Below are positions 49,463-57,206 of a DNA stretch of 64,000 bases, in pieces. The notes under the pieces are model-generated. The model was not told the origin of the DNA and did no database searches. It was given only the letters and a program-made list of their open reading frames with translations. The first letter of the stretch is position 1. The number at the start of each line of letters is the position of its first letter. The DNA lies in contig NZ_JAOSZE010000002.1 of the NCBI RefSeq assembly GCF_025630775.1, positions 62,001 through 126,000 on the forward strand, in the 5' to 3' direction. Both the position numbers and the translations under genes were made by a program. This stretch comes from Actinoplanes sp. KI2. Lineage in GTDB: Bacteria; Actinomycetota; Actinomycetes; Mycobacteriales; Micromonosporaceae.

Positions 49463-50335
49463 ATGGTGATTCTGTCCGGGCTGCTGGCGGCCACCGGCTA
49501 TGCCCTCGGTACGGTGCTGCAGCAGAGGGGCGCGTTGCAGACCGGGGACGCGGTCTCCGGCTGGCGGTTTCTGGTGGTGCTGTTTCGCCGGCCGGTCTGG
49601 CTGCTCGGCGGGGTGGTGATGGCGGTCGGCTGGGTCTTTCAGGCCGTGGCGCTGCACACCGGGTCGCTGATGCAGGTGCAGAGCCTGGTCACGTTGAGTC
49701 TGGTGATCGCGTTGCCGTTCGGGGCGTGGCTGACGGCGCAGCGGATCACGCGGGCGGTGTGGGCGGGCGCGGCGGCGCTGGTGATCGGGATTGTCCTGTT
49801 CCTGTCGCTCGGTTCGCCGAGTGGCGGGACGGAGTCGCCGGCGGCCCGGGACTGGTGGATCGCTGGTGGGGTCAGTGCCGGTCTGGCGCTGGTGCTGGCG
49901 CGGTTCGGGGCCCGGCGGGGCGGGGCGGTTCGTGCGCTGGCGTATGGGGCGGGGTCGGGTCTGGGGTACGGGTTCGCGACGGCGGTGACGAAGGTGTTCA
50001 CCGGCATCGTCGGCGGGGGCTTGTCGGCGTTGCTGGGCAGTTGGGAGACGTACGTGATGGTCGGCGCCGGGGTGGTGGGGATGGCGCTGAACCAGTCGGC
50101 GTTGCGGACGGGGGCGCTGGCTCCGGCGATGGCCGCGACGAATGCGATGACGCTGCTGACCTGCATCGTTCTGGGGTTGACCGTCTTCGGCGAGTCGATT
50201 CAGCACGGTGGCGGGCAGCTGGTGGTGGTCGTGGTGGGCCTGGGTCTCGCGCTGCTGGGCATCGTGCTGTTGGCCGCGGCTCCCGCCGCCCGGCCGGCAG
50301 CCGAAGCGTCGCGCGGTGAAGAAGCAAAGCGGTGA
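49463..50335 (+). CDS. DMT-superfamily (EamA-like) transporter
   Basis: 290 residues from ATG 49463; an ATG at 49424 adds 13 unlikely residues. About nine to ten hydrophobic helices, with GLLAATGYALGTVLQQRGAL, LVTLSLVIALPFGAWLTAQR and SALRTGALAPAMAATNAMTL as conserved-like segments. It fits EamA/DMT exporters of metabolites in general. The C-terminus EEAKR and stop are echoed downstream with period 16. Confidence 0.85.
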   Translation: MVILSGLLAATGYALGTVLQQRGALQTGDAVSGWRFLVVLFRRPVWLLGGVVMAVGWVFQAVALHTGSLMQVQSLVTLSLVIALPFGAWLTAQRITRAVWAGAAALVIGIVLFLSLGSPSGGTESPAARDWWIAGGVSAGLALVLARFGARRGGAVRALAYGAGSGLGYGFATAVTKVFTGIVGGGLSALLGSWETYVMVGAGVVGMALNQSALRTGALAPAMAATNAMTLLTCIVLGLTVFGESIQHGGGQLVVVVVGLGLALLGIVLLAAAPAARPAAEASRGEEAKR

Positions 50336-50390
50336 AGAAGCAAAGCGGTGAAGAAGCGAGGCGGTGACGAGGTAGAAGCGGTGACGAGGT
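50305..50390 (+). repeat. 16-bp tandem repeat echoing transporter stop codon
   Basis: Units GAAGAAGCAAAGCGGT place TGA triplets at 50317, 50333 (true stop), 50349, 50365 and 50382, a period of 16, 16, 16 and 17. The array begins inside the coding end and continues into the spacer, with the last units mutated to GACGAGGT(A)GAAGCGGT. Confidence 0.85.
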
Positions 50391-50433
50391 ATATGCGTTG
50401 CCGGGCGTCGGGCGGCTGATCGAGTATCGGTCG

Positions 50434-51225
50434 ATGGAGACGATCGCGGCGATCAGCGGGTATTACGAGCGGGGCGGAGAGGTCGACCGGCTGAGTGTCG
50501 GCCGTGGCCGGTTGGAGTTTCTGCGGACGCGGGACGTGTTGCGGCGGTTGTTGCCGGCCGGGCCGGCGCGGGTGCTCGATGTCGGTGGCGGCGCCGGGGT
50601 GCATGCGCGGTGGCTTGCCGCGGACGGCTATCAGGTGCGTCTTGTCGATCCGATGCCGTTGCATGTCGAGCATGCCGGTGCGATCGCCGGGGTGGAGGCG
50701 GTGCTGGGTGATGCTCGGCGGCTGGATGAGGCGGATGCCGCGTATCAGGCGACGCTGCTGCTCGGGCCGTTGTATCACCTGCCCGAGCGCGGGGACCGGG
50801 TGACGGCGTTACGGGAGGCGGCGCGGGTCACGGCGCCGGGTGGCCTGGTGGTGGCGGCGACGATCAGCCGGTATGCCGGGTTGTACGACACGTTGGTGCG
50901 GGGCCGCTATCTGGAGCCGGACGTGCGGCGGATCACCGATGCCGAGGTCGTGACCGGGGTGCACGAGCCGTTCGACCGGGATCTGTTCACGCTCGCGTAT
51001 TTCCATCATCCGGACGAGATCGTGGCGGAGTTCGCCGAGGCCGGTCTGGCCCCGGCGACGCGGTACGCGGTGGAGGGCGGTGCCTGGTTGTTCGCCGACC
51101 GGGACGGGTGGCTGGAGGGTGACGAGCGTACGGTCGCGTTGCTCGACGCGGTGCGCTCCGTCGAGCAGGAGCCGAGCCTGTTCGGGATCAGCTCGCACCT
51201 GCTGACCGTGGCCGTGGTGCGGTAG
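50434..51225 (+). CDS. class I SAM-dependent methyltransferase
   Basis: 263 residues from ATG 50434, or a few more from TTG 50398. Starts METIAAISGYYERGGEVDRL, motif I ARVLDVGGGAGVHARWLAAD at about 46-66, then YQVRLVDPMPLHVEHAG and LLLGPLYHLPERGDRVTALR. Substrate unknown. It follows the repeat array after the transporter. Its 3' end overlaps the convergent DoxX-like gene. Confidence 0.9.
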   Translation: METIAAISGYYERGGEVDRLSVGRGRLEFLRTRDVLRRLLPAGPARVLDVGGGAGVHARWLAADGYQVRLVDPMPLHVEHAGAIAGVEAVLGDARRLDEADAAYQATLLLGPLYHLPERGDRVTALREAARVTAPGGLVVAATISRYAGLYDTLVRGRYLEPDVRRITDAEVVTGVHEPFDRDLFTLAYFHHPDEIVAEFAEAGLAPATRYAVEGGAWLFADRDGWLEGDERTVALLDAVRSVEQEPSLFGISSHLLTVAVVR

Positions 51226-51580
51226 CGCGTTCCCGGGCGATTCGCAGCGCCCATCCGATCAGCGGGAGTTGCAGCGGCAGCCGGCCGTAGGCGATCGCCC
51301 GTTTCCCCGGGGTTGCCCGCCGCCAGTCGTAGGCCATCTGCACGTTGGCCGGGAAGACGGCCGTGAACAGGGCCGCCGCGGCGAGGCCGCCCGCGCGGCG
51401 GGTGCGTGGGTGGGTCAGCGCTGCGGCGACCGCGAGTTCGGCGGCGCCGCTGAGGTATGTCCAGGTGCGCGGTTTGCCCGGGAGGCTGCGCGGGACGATC
51501 GTGTCGAACGGCTCGGGCTTGGCGAAGTGCAGCGCGCCGGAGGTGGCGAGCAGGGCGGCCAGGCCGTGTGCTTTCTTCAT
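51188..51580 (-). CDS. DoxX-family membrane protein
   Basis: 130 residues from ATG 51580 with AAGGGAAG upstream. MKKAHGLAALLATSGALHFA, then TWTYLSGAAELAVAAALTHP, GGLAAAALFTAVFPANVQMA and a final helix. Four membrane helices in the DoxX/DoxD pattern, PANVQMA being common in this branch. It may be co-regulated with the NUDIX gene upstream (17-bp gap). Role unknown. Confidence 0.82.
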   Translation of the reverse strand: MKKAHGLAALLATSGALHFAKPEPFDTIVPRSLPGKPRTWTYLSGAAELAVAAALTHPRTRRAGGLAAAALFTAVFPANVQMAYDWRRATPGKRAIAYGRLPLQLPLIGWALRIARERATAPRPRSAGAS

Positions 51581-51597
51581 CGGATCTTCCCTTTCGG

Positions 51598-52092
51598 TCA
51601 GTGGTGCAGGGTGCGCGGTGCGGGCGGGACGCCGTCGGCGACGAGGCTGGTCAGGTGGGTGGCGAGCCCTCGCGGGCCGAACAGGTCGGGGCCCGGGTAG
51701 GCGGCGATGTCGGCGAGGGTCCACCAGCGGCGGTCGACGATGTTCTCGGCCGCCAGTTGGGCCGGGGTCATGGTGCCGGTCGGGGTGAACCGGGCGGTGC
51801 GGATCAGGTAGTAGTCGTTGACGACGCCGTCGTAGCCGGGGAGGTGGGTGCCGGAGATGACGGTGCGGTGCCAGACGTGGGGTGGGTTGCCGGTGAGCGG
51901 CAGGCCCACCTCTTCGGCCAGTTCGCGGCGCAGGGCCTGCAGCGGGGTTTCGCCGGGTTCGATGCCGCCGCCGGGGGCGGCCCAGACGGCGGGGCCGGGT
52001 TGGCCGGGGGTCAGGTGGCGGCAGAGCAGGATCTGGTGGTCGGTGGTGAGGATGAGGGCGCGGACCGAGTGGCGCAGGTTCGGCGGGGACAT
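51598..52092 (-). CDS. NUDIX hydrolase
   Basis: 164 residues from ATG 52092. Nudix box GGIEPGETPLQALRRELAEE followed by VGL. The N-terminus HSVRALILTTDHQILLCRHL and C-terminal VDRRWWTLADIAAYPG fit ADP-ribose or dinucleotide hydrolases. A frame running 150 bp further upstream encodes only Arg/Ala/Val repeats (VARLAPVARLALVARLPRLS) over the tandem repeat block and is probably not translated, as no ribosome site precedes it. Confidence 0.88.
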   Translation of the reverse strand: MSPPNLRHSVRALILTTDHQILLCRHLTPGQPGPAVWAAPGGGIEPGETPLQALRRELAEEVGLPLTGNPPHVWHRTVISGTHLPGYDGVVNDYYLIRTARFTPTGTMTPAQLAAENIVDRRWWTLADIAAYPGPDLFGPRGLATHLTSLVADGVPPAPRTLHH

Positions 52093-52096
52093 GTGG

Positions 52097-52242
52097 TCAT
52101 CGTGCCGCGCCACCCGAGAAAGACGCGCCAAACGCGGGAGCCGCACCACCCGAGAAAGACGCGGGAGCCGCGCTACCAGAGCGAGCCGCGCCACCGGAGC
52201 GAGCCGCGCCACACGCGAGAGTCGCGCTGCGGCCGCAACCAT
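52097..52242. repeat. tandem repeat block upstream of NUDIX gene
   Basis: Copies of GCGCCAC(C/A)(C/G)GAG(A/C)(A/G)A plus GCGGGAGCCGC repeat over about 110 bp, e.g. CCACCCGAGAAAGACGCG at two places and GAGCGAGCCGCGCCAC at two. Unit length varies from 16 to 24 bp. It fills the 5' region of the NUDIX gene, so it may affect its expression. Confidence 0.65.
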
Positions 52243-52362
52243 GCGGGAAGGTCGCGGGGAGCGGCGGGGACGGCCGCCGGTGCGGTCGGGGCGTTGCGGC
52301 GCGTACTTTCGGATGGTTTTGGGATGGCCGGTCCCCCGTGACCGGCCATGCCGAGCAGGGGG

Positions 52363-52782
52363 TCAGGCCAGGCTGAGCTGGACGTCGATGTTGCCGCGGG
52401 TGGCGTTGGAGTAGGGGCACAGCTGGTGGGCGGTGTCGAGGAGTTGGCGGGCGGTCGGCTCGTCGACGCCGTTGATCTCGGCCTCGATGGTGGCGCGCAG
52501 GCCGTAGCCGCCCTGGTCGTTGCGGCCGACGCCGACGTCGATGGTGACGGCGGTGTCGGTGAGGGTGACCTTGGCGAGGCGGGCGGCGGCCTTGAGGGCG
52601 CTGTGGAAGCACGCGGCGTAGCCGGCGGCGAAGAGCTGTTCGGGGTTGGTGTGGGCGCCGCCGGGGCCGCCCATCTCCTTGGGGACGGCGAGGTCGAAGT
52701 CGAGGACGCCGTCGGTGGAGCGGACGTGGCCGTTGCGTCCGTCGCCGGTGGCGGTGGCGGATGCGGTGTAGATGGCTTCCAT
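52363..52782 (-). CDS. ohr: organic hydroperoxide resistance protein
   Basis: 139 residues, the standard Ohr length. The two reactive Cys are present in GYAACFHSALKAAARLAKVT and AHQLCPYSNATRGNIDV, with the Arg/Glu network residues (NPEQLFAAGYA). Ohr reduces organic peroxides with lipoyl dithiols. The ohrR-like gene lies 9 bp upstream on the same strand, so both form one transcript, the usual Ohr/OhrR unit. Confidence 0.95.
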   Translation of the reverse strand: MEAIYTASATATGDGRNGHVRSTDGVLDFDLAVPKEMGGPGGAHTNPEQLFAAGYAACFHSALKAAARLAKVTLTDTAVTIDVGVGRNDQGGYGLRATIEAEINGVDEPTARQLLDTAHQLCPYSNATRGNIDVQLSLA

Positions 52783-52791
52783 GGGGGCCTT

Positions 52792-53220
52792 TCAGGTGGT
52801 GACGTTGGCGCGGAAGCGCCCGAGCAGGTCGTGCAGTTGGCGGAACTCGTCGAGGGTGAGCCCGGCGGCGCAGGCGACCTGCTGGGGCAGCGACGAGAGT
52901 TGATCTTGCAGGGTGTAGCCCGACGGGGTGAGGTGGACCCAGACGGTGCGCTCGTCGGCGGTGCCGCGCTCGCGGCGGATGCGGCCCTGGGTTTCGAGGC
53001 GTTTGAGCAGCGGGGACAGCGTGCCGCTGTCGAGGCTCAGCGCGGTGCCCAGGTCACGGACGGTGGTGGCGCCGCGGTGCTGGAGCACGCGCAGGACCAG
53101 GTATTGCGGGTAGGTGAGGCCGGCCGCGTCGAGGGCCGGCCGATAGAGGGCGGTCATCGCGCGACTGGCCGCGTAGAGCTCGAAGCAGATCATCTGCTCG
53201 AGCCCGGTGCCGGTGTCCAC
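52792..53220 (-). CDS. ohrR: MarR-family peroxide-sensing regulator
   Basis: 142 residues from GTG 53220; the longer frame to 53277 would read through the operator. The sensing Cys is in LEQMICFELYAASRAMTALY near the N-terminus, the winged helix in YPQYLVLRVLQHRGATTVRD, GTALSLDSGTLSPLLKRLET, RRERGTADERTVWVHLTPSG. It represses the ohr operon until oxidised by peroxides. Two 10-bp palindromes (53231-53240, 53246-53255) lie just upstream. Confidence 0.92.
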   Translation of the reverse strand: MDTGTGLEQMICFELYAASRAMTALYRPALDAAGLTYPQYLVLRVLQHRGATTVRDLGTALSLDSGTLSPLLKRLETQGRIRRERGTADERTVWVHLTPSGYTLQDQLSSLPQQVACAAGLTLDEFRQLHDLLGRFRANVTT

Positions 53221-53230
53221 GCCAGAATCA

Positions 53231-53255
53231 TTGCGCACAACTGAATTGCGCGCAA
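53231..53255. promoter_or_regulatory. OhrR operator, two palindromes
   Basis: TTGCGCACAA (53231-53240) and TTGCGCGCAA (53246-53255) share TTGCGC(A/G)CAA, 15 bp apart. They lie between the ohrR start (53220) and the GNAT gene start (53289), so both divergent promoters may be controlled. Confidence 0.75.
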
Positions 53256-53288
53256 CCGACGTGGCATTGATCACCACTGCGTGTGATC

Positions 53289-53804
53289 ATGCGTGGCGTG
53301 CCGGAGATCCGATTTGTGAAGCTCTCCCCCGCGGCACTGTCCGCGCTGGTCGAGGGCGACCTGGCGGCCGCGAGCGCCGCGGCGGGCATCGCGCTGAGCC
53401 AGTTCATCGTCGACGAGAACTGGCTGTGGGAGATCCGGCTCGAGCAGATCGCCGGCGACCCGGCCAGCCTGGACTGGATCGCCCGGCCGGCCGTCGCCGA
53501 GCCGGAGGGCGTGGTCGTCGGGCACGGCGGGTTCCACGGGCCGCCGGACGACGAGGGCGTCGTCGAGGTCGCGTACTCGGTGGATCCGGCGTTTCGCCGG
53601 CGCGGGTACGCCAAGGCGATGCTGCGGGCGCTGCTCGAGCGGGCCGACGCGGACCCGGCGGTGACCGCGGTGCGGGCCAGCATCCGGCCGGACAACTCCG
53701 GGTCCCGGGCGACGATCGCCGGGTTCGGGTTCAGGAAGATCGGCGAGCAGTGGGATCCGATCGACGGCCTGGAGGACGTATATCTGCGTCCAGCTGCACG
53801 ATGA
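53289..53804 (+). CDS. GNAT-family N-acetyltransferase
   Basis: 171 residues from ATG 53289 (GTG 53283 also possible). Motif A is VVEVAYSVDPAFRRRGYAKA with the Q/RxxGxA pattern, then MLRALLERADADPAVTAVRA and PDNSGSRATIAGFGFRKIGE. Such enzymes acetylate amino groups of proteins or small molecules. Substrate unknown. Its last 74 bp overlap the convergent endonuclease-like gene. Confidence 0.88.
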   Translation: MRGVPEIRFVKLSPAALSALVEGDLAAASAAAGIALSQFIVDENWLWEIRLEQIAGDPASLDWIARPAVAEPEGVVVGHGGFHGPPDDEGVVEVAYSVDPAFRRRGYAKAMLRALLERADADPAVTAVRASIRPDNSGSRATIAGFGFRKIGEQWDPIDGLEDVYLRPAAR

Positions 53805-54555
53805 GCGGCCGGTGATCGGAGACCGGCGGGTGCGGGGTGCACACCTGCACCACCCGGCCGAGCCTGGTGCGGCCGTGCGGGTCGGCGAGGATGTGGTCGA
53901 GTTGCGCGCGCGGCGACGGGCTCGGGAAGGTCGGTGCCTTGCCGAGGGGCTTCCAGCCGGTCACCGCGCGGACCGGGGCCGCGGGCATGTTCAGGTCGCC
54001 GAGCAGCACCCGCGGGCCGGGCAGCGACCGCAGATGGCGTACGGCGTGCCGCAGTTGCCGCAGATTCCAGCCCGGGACGAACGACAGGTGCGTGGTGGCC
54101 ACGGTCACCGGGCCGAGCGGGGTGTCCAGGACGGCCGCGAGCAGGACCCGGGGCTCGTCCGCGAGCAGCCGGAACCCGTCGCTGCCGGTGTAGACCGGGG
54201 ACCGGACCGGCGCGGCGGGCAGCGCGGTGATCTGCCAGCGGGTCACCGGGTAGCGGCTGACCAGGGCGATCCCGTACAGCGGGTGCACGTTGTCGTCGTC
54301 CGAGCGCCACGGCTGCCAGCCCTCCCCCGGCGTGCCGGCGATCGCGGCGGCGAACCGGTGGGTGGGCGCGCGCATGGCGTCCGCGGCGATCCCGGTCAAG
54401 TCGAGCAGGCCGCTGCGCGGCTGGGCCCGGTCGACCTCCTGCAGGCCGAGCACGTCGGCGTCGAGGTCCGCGACGGCGGCGTGCACCCGGTCGGCGTGTA
54501 CCGTGCCGTCGGACAGCGACCGGCCGTGCAGCAGGTTGAAGGTCGCCAGTCGCAC
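53731..54555 (-). CDS. endonuclease/exonuclease/phosphatase family protein
   Basis: 274 residues from GTG 54555. The family motifs are in order: RLATFNLLHGRSLSDGTVHA, DADVLGLQEVDRAQPRSG (metal-binding Glu), VTVATTHLSFVPGWNLRQLR (His), RVLLGDLNMPAAPVRAV (GDxN) and HPPVSDHRPLIVQLD (SDHxP). Probably a metal-dependent phosphodiesterase or phosphatase, perhaps cleaving nucleic acids or lipids. No membrane anchor. Confidence 0.92.
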   Translation of the reverse strand: MRLATFNLLHGRSLSDGTVHADRVHAAVADLDADVLGLQEVDRAQPRSGLLDLTGIAADAMRAPTHRFAAAIAGTPGEGWQPWRSDDDNVHPLYGIALVSRYPVTRWQITALPAAPVRSPVYTGSDGFRLLADEPRVLLAAVLDTPLGPVTVATTHLSFVPGWNLRQLRHAVRHLRSLPGPRVLLGDLNMPAAPVRAVTGWKPLGKAPTFPSPSPRAQLDHILADPHGRTRLGRVVQVCTPHPPVSDHRPLIVQLDADIRPPGRRSDPTARRSS

Positions 54556-54589
54556 GAGTACCGACCCTAACGAACTGTGGGAGGTGACG

Positions 54590-54679
54590 GTGGTCGCCAA
54601 GTTCCTGTGCTGTTCGATGATGGTCTTCCTGGCCGGCGCGGCGTTCGGCCGCTGGCTGCAGAAGGTAAGGCGGAAATGA
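54590..54679 (+). CDS. 29-residue membrane peptide coupled to HbpS-like gene
   Basis: GTG 54590 with GGGAGG 5 nt upstream, stop 54677-54679 overlapping the ATG at 54676 (ATGA). It reads MVAKFLCCSMMVFLAGAAFG then RWLQKVRRK: one transmembrane helix with a basic tail. Ribosome site, coupling and hydrophobicity all support a real small gene. It could anchor or regulate the next protein; no known family. Confidence 0.6.
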   Translation: MVAKFLCCSMMVFLAGAAFGRWLQKVRRK

Positions 54680-55137
54680 GCAAAGAACTGATCAGGGAGC
54701 TGGAGCGCCAGGAGCGGGAGCTGGTGTTCACGCGCTTCGACAACGAGGACGCGTGGCGGCTGGGGTCGCTGCTGGTGTCGCTGGCTGCCGGGAAGCCGGT
54801 CGCGATCGACATCCGGCGCGGGACGCAGCAGCTGTTCCACGCCGCTCTCCCCGGCGCTGTCGCGGACAACGACCGGTGGATCGAGCGGAAAGTCCGGGTT
54901 GTCGAGAGATTCGGCGCTTCTTCGTACTTGGTCGGACGACGGCTCGCGGCGAAAGGCCAGAAGCTCGACGCGGACCTGGGCGTGGACCCGGCCGACTACG
55001 CCGCGCACGGCGGAGCATTCCCGATCAGAGTCGGACATGTCGGGGTTGTCGCCGTGGTGACGGTGTCCGGACTCCCCCAGGCGGAGGATCACGCGCTCGT
55101 GGTGGCGGCACTGGAAACGTTCCGCTCTGAGCGATAG
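54676..55137 (+). CDS. HbpS-like / UPF0303 haem-degrading domain protein
   Basis: 153 residues from ATG 54676. Features are FTRFDNEDAWRLGSLLVSLA, GKPVAIDIRRGTQQLFHAAL, VRVVERFGASSYLVGRRLAA and FPIRVGHVGVVAVVTVSGLP. This agrees with the UPF0303/HbpS-like family (haem-degrading or flavin-like alpha-beta fold). Start overlaps the upstream 29-residue peptide gene. Streptomyces HbpS binds haem and iron; here the substrate is open. Confidence 0.8.
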   Translation: MSKELIRELERQERELVFTRFDNEDAWRLGSLLVSLAAGKPVAIDIRRGTQQLFHAALPGAVADNDRWIERKVRVVERFGASSYLVGRRLAAKGQKLDADLGVDPADYAAHGGAFPIRVGHVGVVAVVTVSGLPQAEDHALVVAALETFRSER

Positions 55138-55178
55138 GCACTTCCGCACGGCGAAGCCATCGTGCATGGTCGATCGCC

Positions 55179-56156
55179 ATGAAACTGCTGATTCTGGGCG
55201 GCTCCGGTTTCGTCGGCCGCGCGCTCGCCGGCGAGGCGGTCGCCCGAGGCTACGACGTGACCGTGTTCAACCGCGGCTTACGCGGCGCCCCGGCGGGCGT
55301 GCGGGTGCTCACCGGCGACCGGCAGGCCGCCGACGGGCTGACCGCGCTGCAGATCGACCAGAGCTGGGACCTGGTCGTGGACACCTGGGCGGCCGGGGCG
55401 GGCGCGGTCGGCCGGACCGCCCGGCTGCTGTCCGGCCGGGCGCGGCACTACACGTACGTGTCCAGCCGCTCGGTCTACCGGTGGGGCACCCCGGCGCCGC
55501 TCACCGAGGACGCGCCGCTGGCCGACCCGCGCGAGCCCGGTTACGCCGGCGACAAGGTGCGCGGCGAGCTGGCGGCCGCCTCCTTCGGCGGGCCGCTGCT
55601 GCTGGCCCGGGCCGGGCTGATCCTCGGGCCGCTGGAGGACATCGGCCGGTTGCCCTGGTGGCTGCACCGGCTGGCCCGCGGCGGCCCGACCCTGGCGCCC
55701 GGCCCGCGGATCCTGCCGCTGCAGTACATCGACGTCCGCGACCTGGCGATCTTCCTGCTCGACGCGGCGTCGGCCGGGCTGACCGGCCCGTACAACGTGG
55801 TCAGCGAGCCCGGCCACGCCACCATGGGCGAGCTGCTGGAGGCGGGTGTCGCGGTGACCGGCGGGCGGGCGAAGCTGCGCTGGACCGACCCGGCGGTGAT
55901 CCAGCGGTACGGCATCCAGGCGTGGACCCAGCTGCCGATCTGGCTGCCGCCCGGCCCCGACCACGACTTCCTGCACCGCGGCGACGTCGCCAAGGCGCTC
56001 GGCGCCGGGCTGCGCTGCCGGCCGGTGTACGACACGGTCGCCGACACCTGGGCCTGGCTGCAGGGCCTGCGCGGGGAGCCACCCCGGCGCACCGACCGCG
56101 ACGCCGTGGGCCTGGATCCCGTACTGGAAGCGAAAGTCCTGGCCGGTGAGCCGTAG
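55179..56156 (+). CDS. NAD(P)-dependent epimerase/reductase family protein
   Basis: 325 residues from ATG 55179. Rossmann MKLLILGGSGFVGRALAGEA and YVSSRSVYRWGTPAPLTEDA with the Ser/Tyr region, plus AGLILGPLEDIGRLPWWLHR. Short-chain extended type (NAD-dependent epimerase). The YxxxK pair is not evident (GYAGDKVRGELA may supply Tyr and Lys). Function: oxidoreduction or epimerisation of an unknown sugar or polyketide-like substrate. Confidence 0.85.
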   Translation: MKLLILGGSGFVGRALAGEAVARGYDVTVFNRGLRGAPAGVRVLTGDRQAADGLTALQIDQSWDLVVDTWAAGAGAVGRTARLLSGRARHYTYVSSRSVYRWGTPAPLTEDAPLADPREPGYAGDKVRGELAAASFGGPLLLARAGLILGPLEDIGRLPWWLHRLARGGPTLAPGPRILPLQYIDVRDLAIFLLDAASAGLTGPYNVVSEPGHATMGELLEAGVAVTGGRAKLRWTDPAVIQRYGIQAWTQLPIWLPPGPDHDFLHRGDVAKALGAGLRCRPVYDTVADTWAWLQGLRGEPPRRTDRDAVGLDPVLEAKVLAGEP

Positions 56157-56164
56157 CCGATGGT

Positions 56165-57133
56165 TCAGTCGGCGAGCAGTGCGGCCAGGCGGGCCGCGCC
56201 GACGTTGCCGCCCGAGATGATCACGCCGATCCGGGCGGGCACCGGCTGGATGCGGCCGGCGAGCAGAGCGGTCAGGCCGCTGGCGCCGGAGGGTTCCATG
56301 ACCTGCTTGAGCCGGTCGACGGCGAACCGCAGCCCGTCGCGGAGCTCCTCGTCGGTGACCAGCACGATCTCGTCGACCAGCCGTCGGTTGATCGAGAAGG
56401 TCAGCTCGCCGGGGGTGGGTGCGGCCTGCCCGTCGGCGATGGTCCGCGGCACCTCGATGCGGACCCGCTCCCCGGCCGCGAGGGAGCGCCGGGTGTCGTC
56501 GCCGGCCGCGGGCTCGACGCCGATGACCCGGATCCCCGGGCGCAGGCCCTTGGCGGCGATGGCGCTGCCGGCGATCAGCCCGCCGCCGCCGACCGGCACG
56601 ACCAGCGCGTCCAGCTCGCCGGCCTCCTCCAGCAGCTCGAGCGCGGCGGTGCCCTGCCCGGCGATCACGTCCGGGTGCTCGTACGGCGGGATCAGCGCGA
56701 GCCCCCGCTCGGCGGCCAGCCGCTCGCCGACCTCCTCCCGGTTGCCGGTGTACCGGTCGTACGTGATGATCTCGGCGCCGTAGCCGATCACCGCGTCGAG
56801 CTTCGCCGCCGGGGTGTCGGCCGGCATCACGATCACCGCGGAGCTGCCCAGCTCCCGGGCGGCCAGGGCGACCGCCTGGGCGTGGTTGCCGGAGGAGTAC
56901 GCGGCGATGCCCCGCGCCAGCTGCTCGCGCGAGAGCCGGGCGATGGCGTTGTAGGCGCCGCGGAACTTGAACGCGCCGGCCCGCTGCTGGTTCTCCGCCT
57001 TCAGGTACACCCGGGCGCCGGTCAGCGCGTCGAGGGTGCGGGAGCGGATCACCGGGGTGCGATGTGCCACCCCGGCGATCCGCCGCGCCGCGTCCTGGAC
57101 GTCCTGCAGGCTCACCACCGTCGTATCGGTCAC
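56165..57133 (-). CDS. threonine/serine dehydratase (PLP)
   Basis: 322 residues. PLP Lys56 lies in QRAGAFKFRGAYNAIARLSR, and the glycine loop VVPVGGGGLIAGSAIAA at about 173-189. YSSGNHAQAVALAARELGSS is another hallmark. Lacks the C-terminal regulatory domain of biosynthetic IlvA (over 500 residues), so it is a catabolic threonine or serine ammonia-lyase (or serine racemase). Stands alone next to the FliA/WhiG sigma gene, on the same strand. Confidence 0.9.
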   Translation of the reverse strand: MTDTTVVSLQDVQDAARRIAGVAHRTPVIRSRTLDALTGARVYLKAENQQRAGAFKFRGAYNAIARLSREQLARGIAAYSSGNHAQAVALAARELGSSAVIVMPADTPAAKLDAVIGYGAEIITYDRYTGNREEVGERLAAERGLALIPPYEHPDVIAGQGTAALELLEEAGELDALVVPVGGGGLIAGSAIAAKGLRPGIRVIGVEPAAGDDTRRSLAAGERVRIEVPRTIADGQAAPTPGELTFSINRRLVDEIVLVTDEELRDGLRFAVDRLKQVMEPSGASGLTALLAGRIQPVPARIGVIISGGNVGAARLAALLAD

Positions 57134-57206
57134 GGGGAGATCCTAGGAGCGGCGGGCCACTGTCCGGCCCCCGCTGTTACGTTCGTCGCAGGACTGCACA
57201 AAACCG

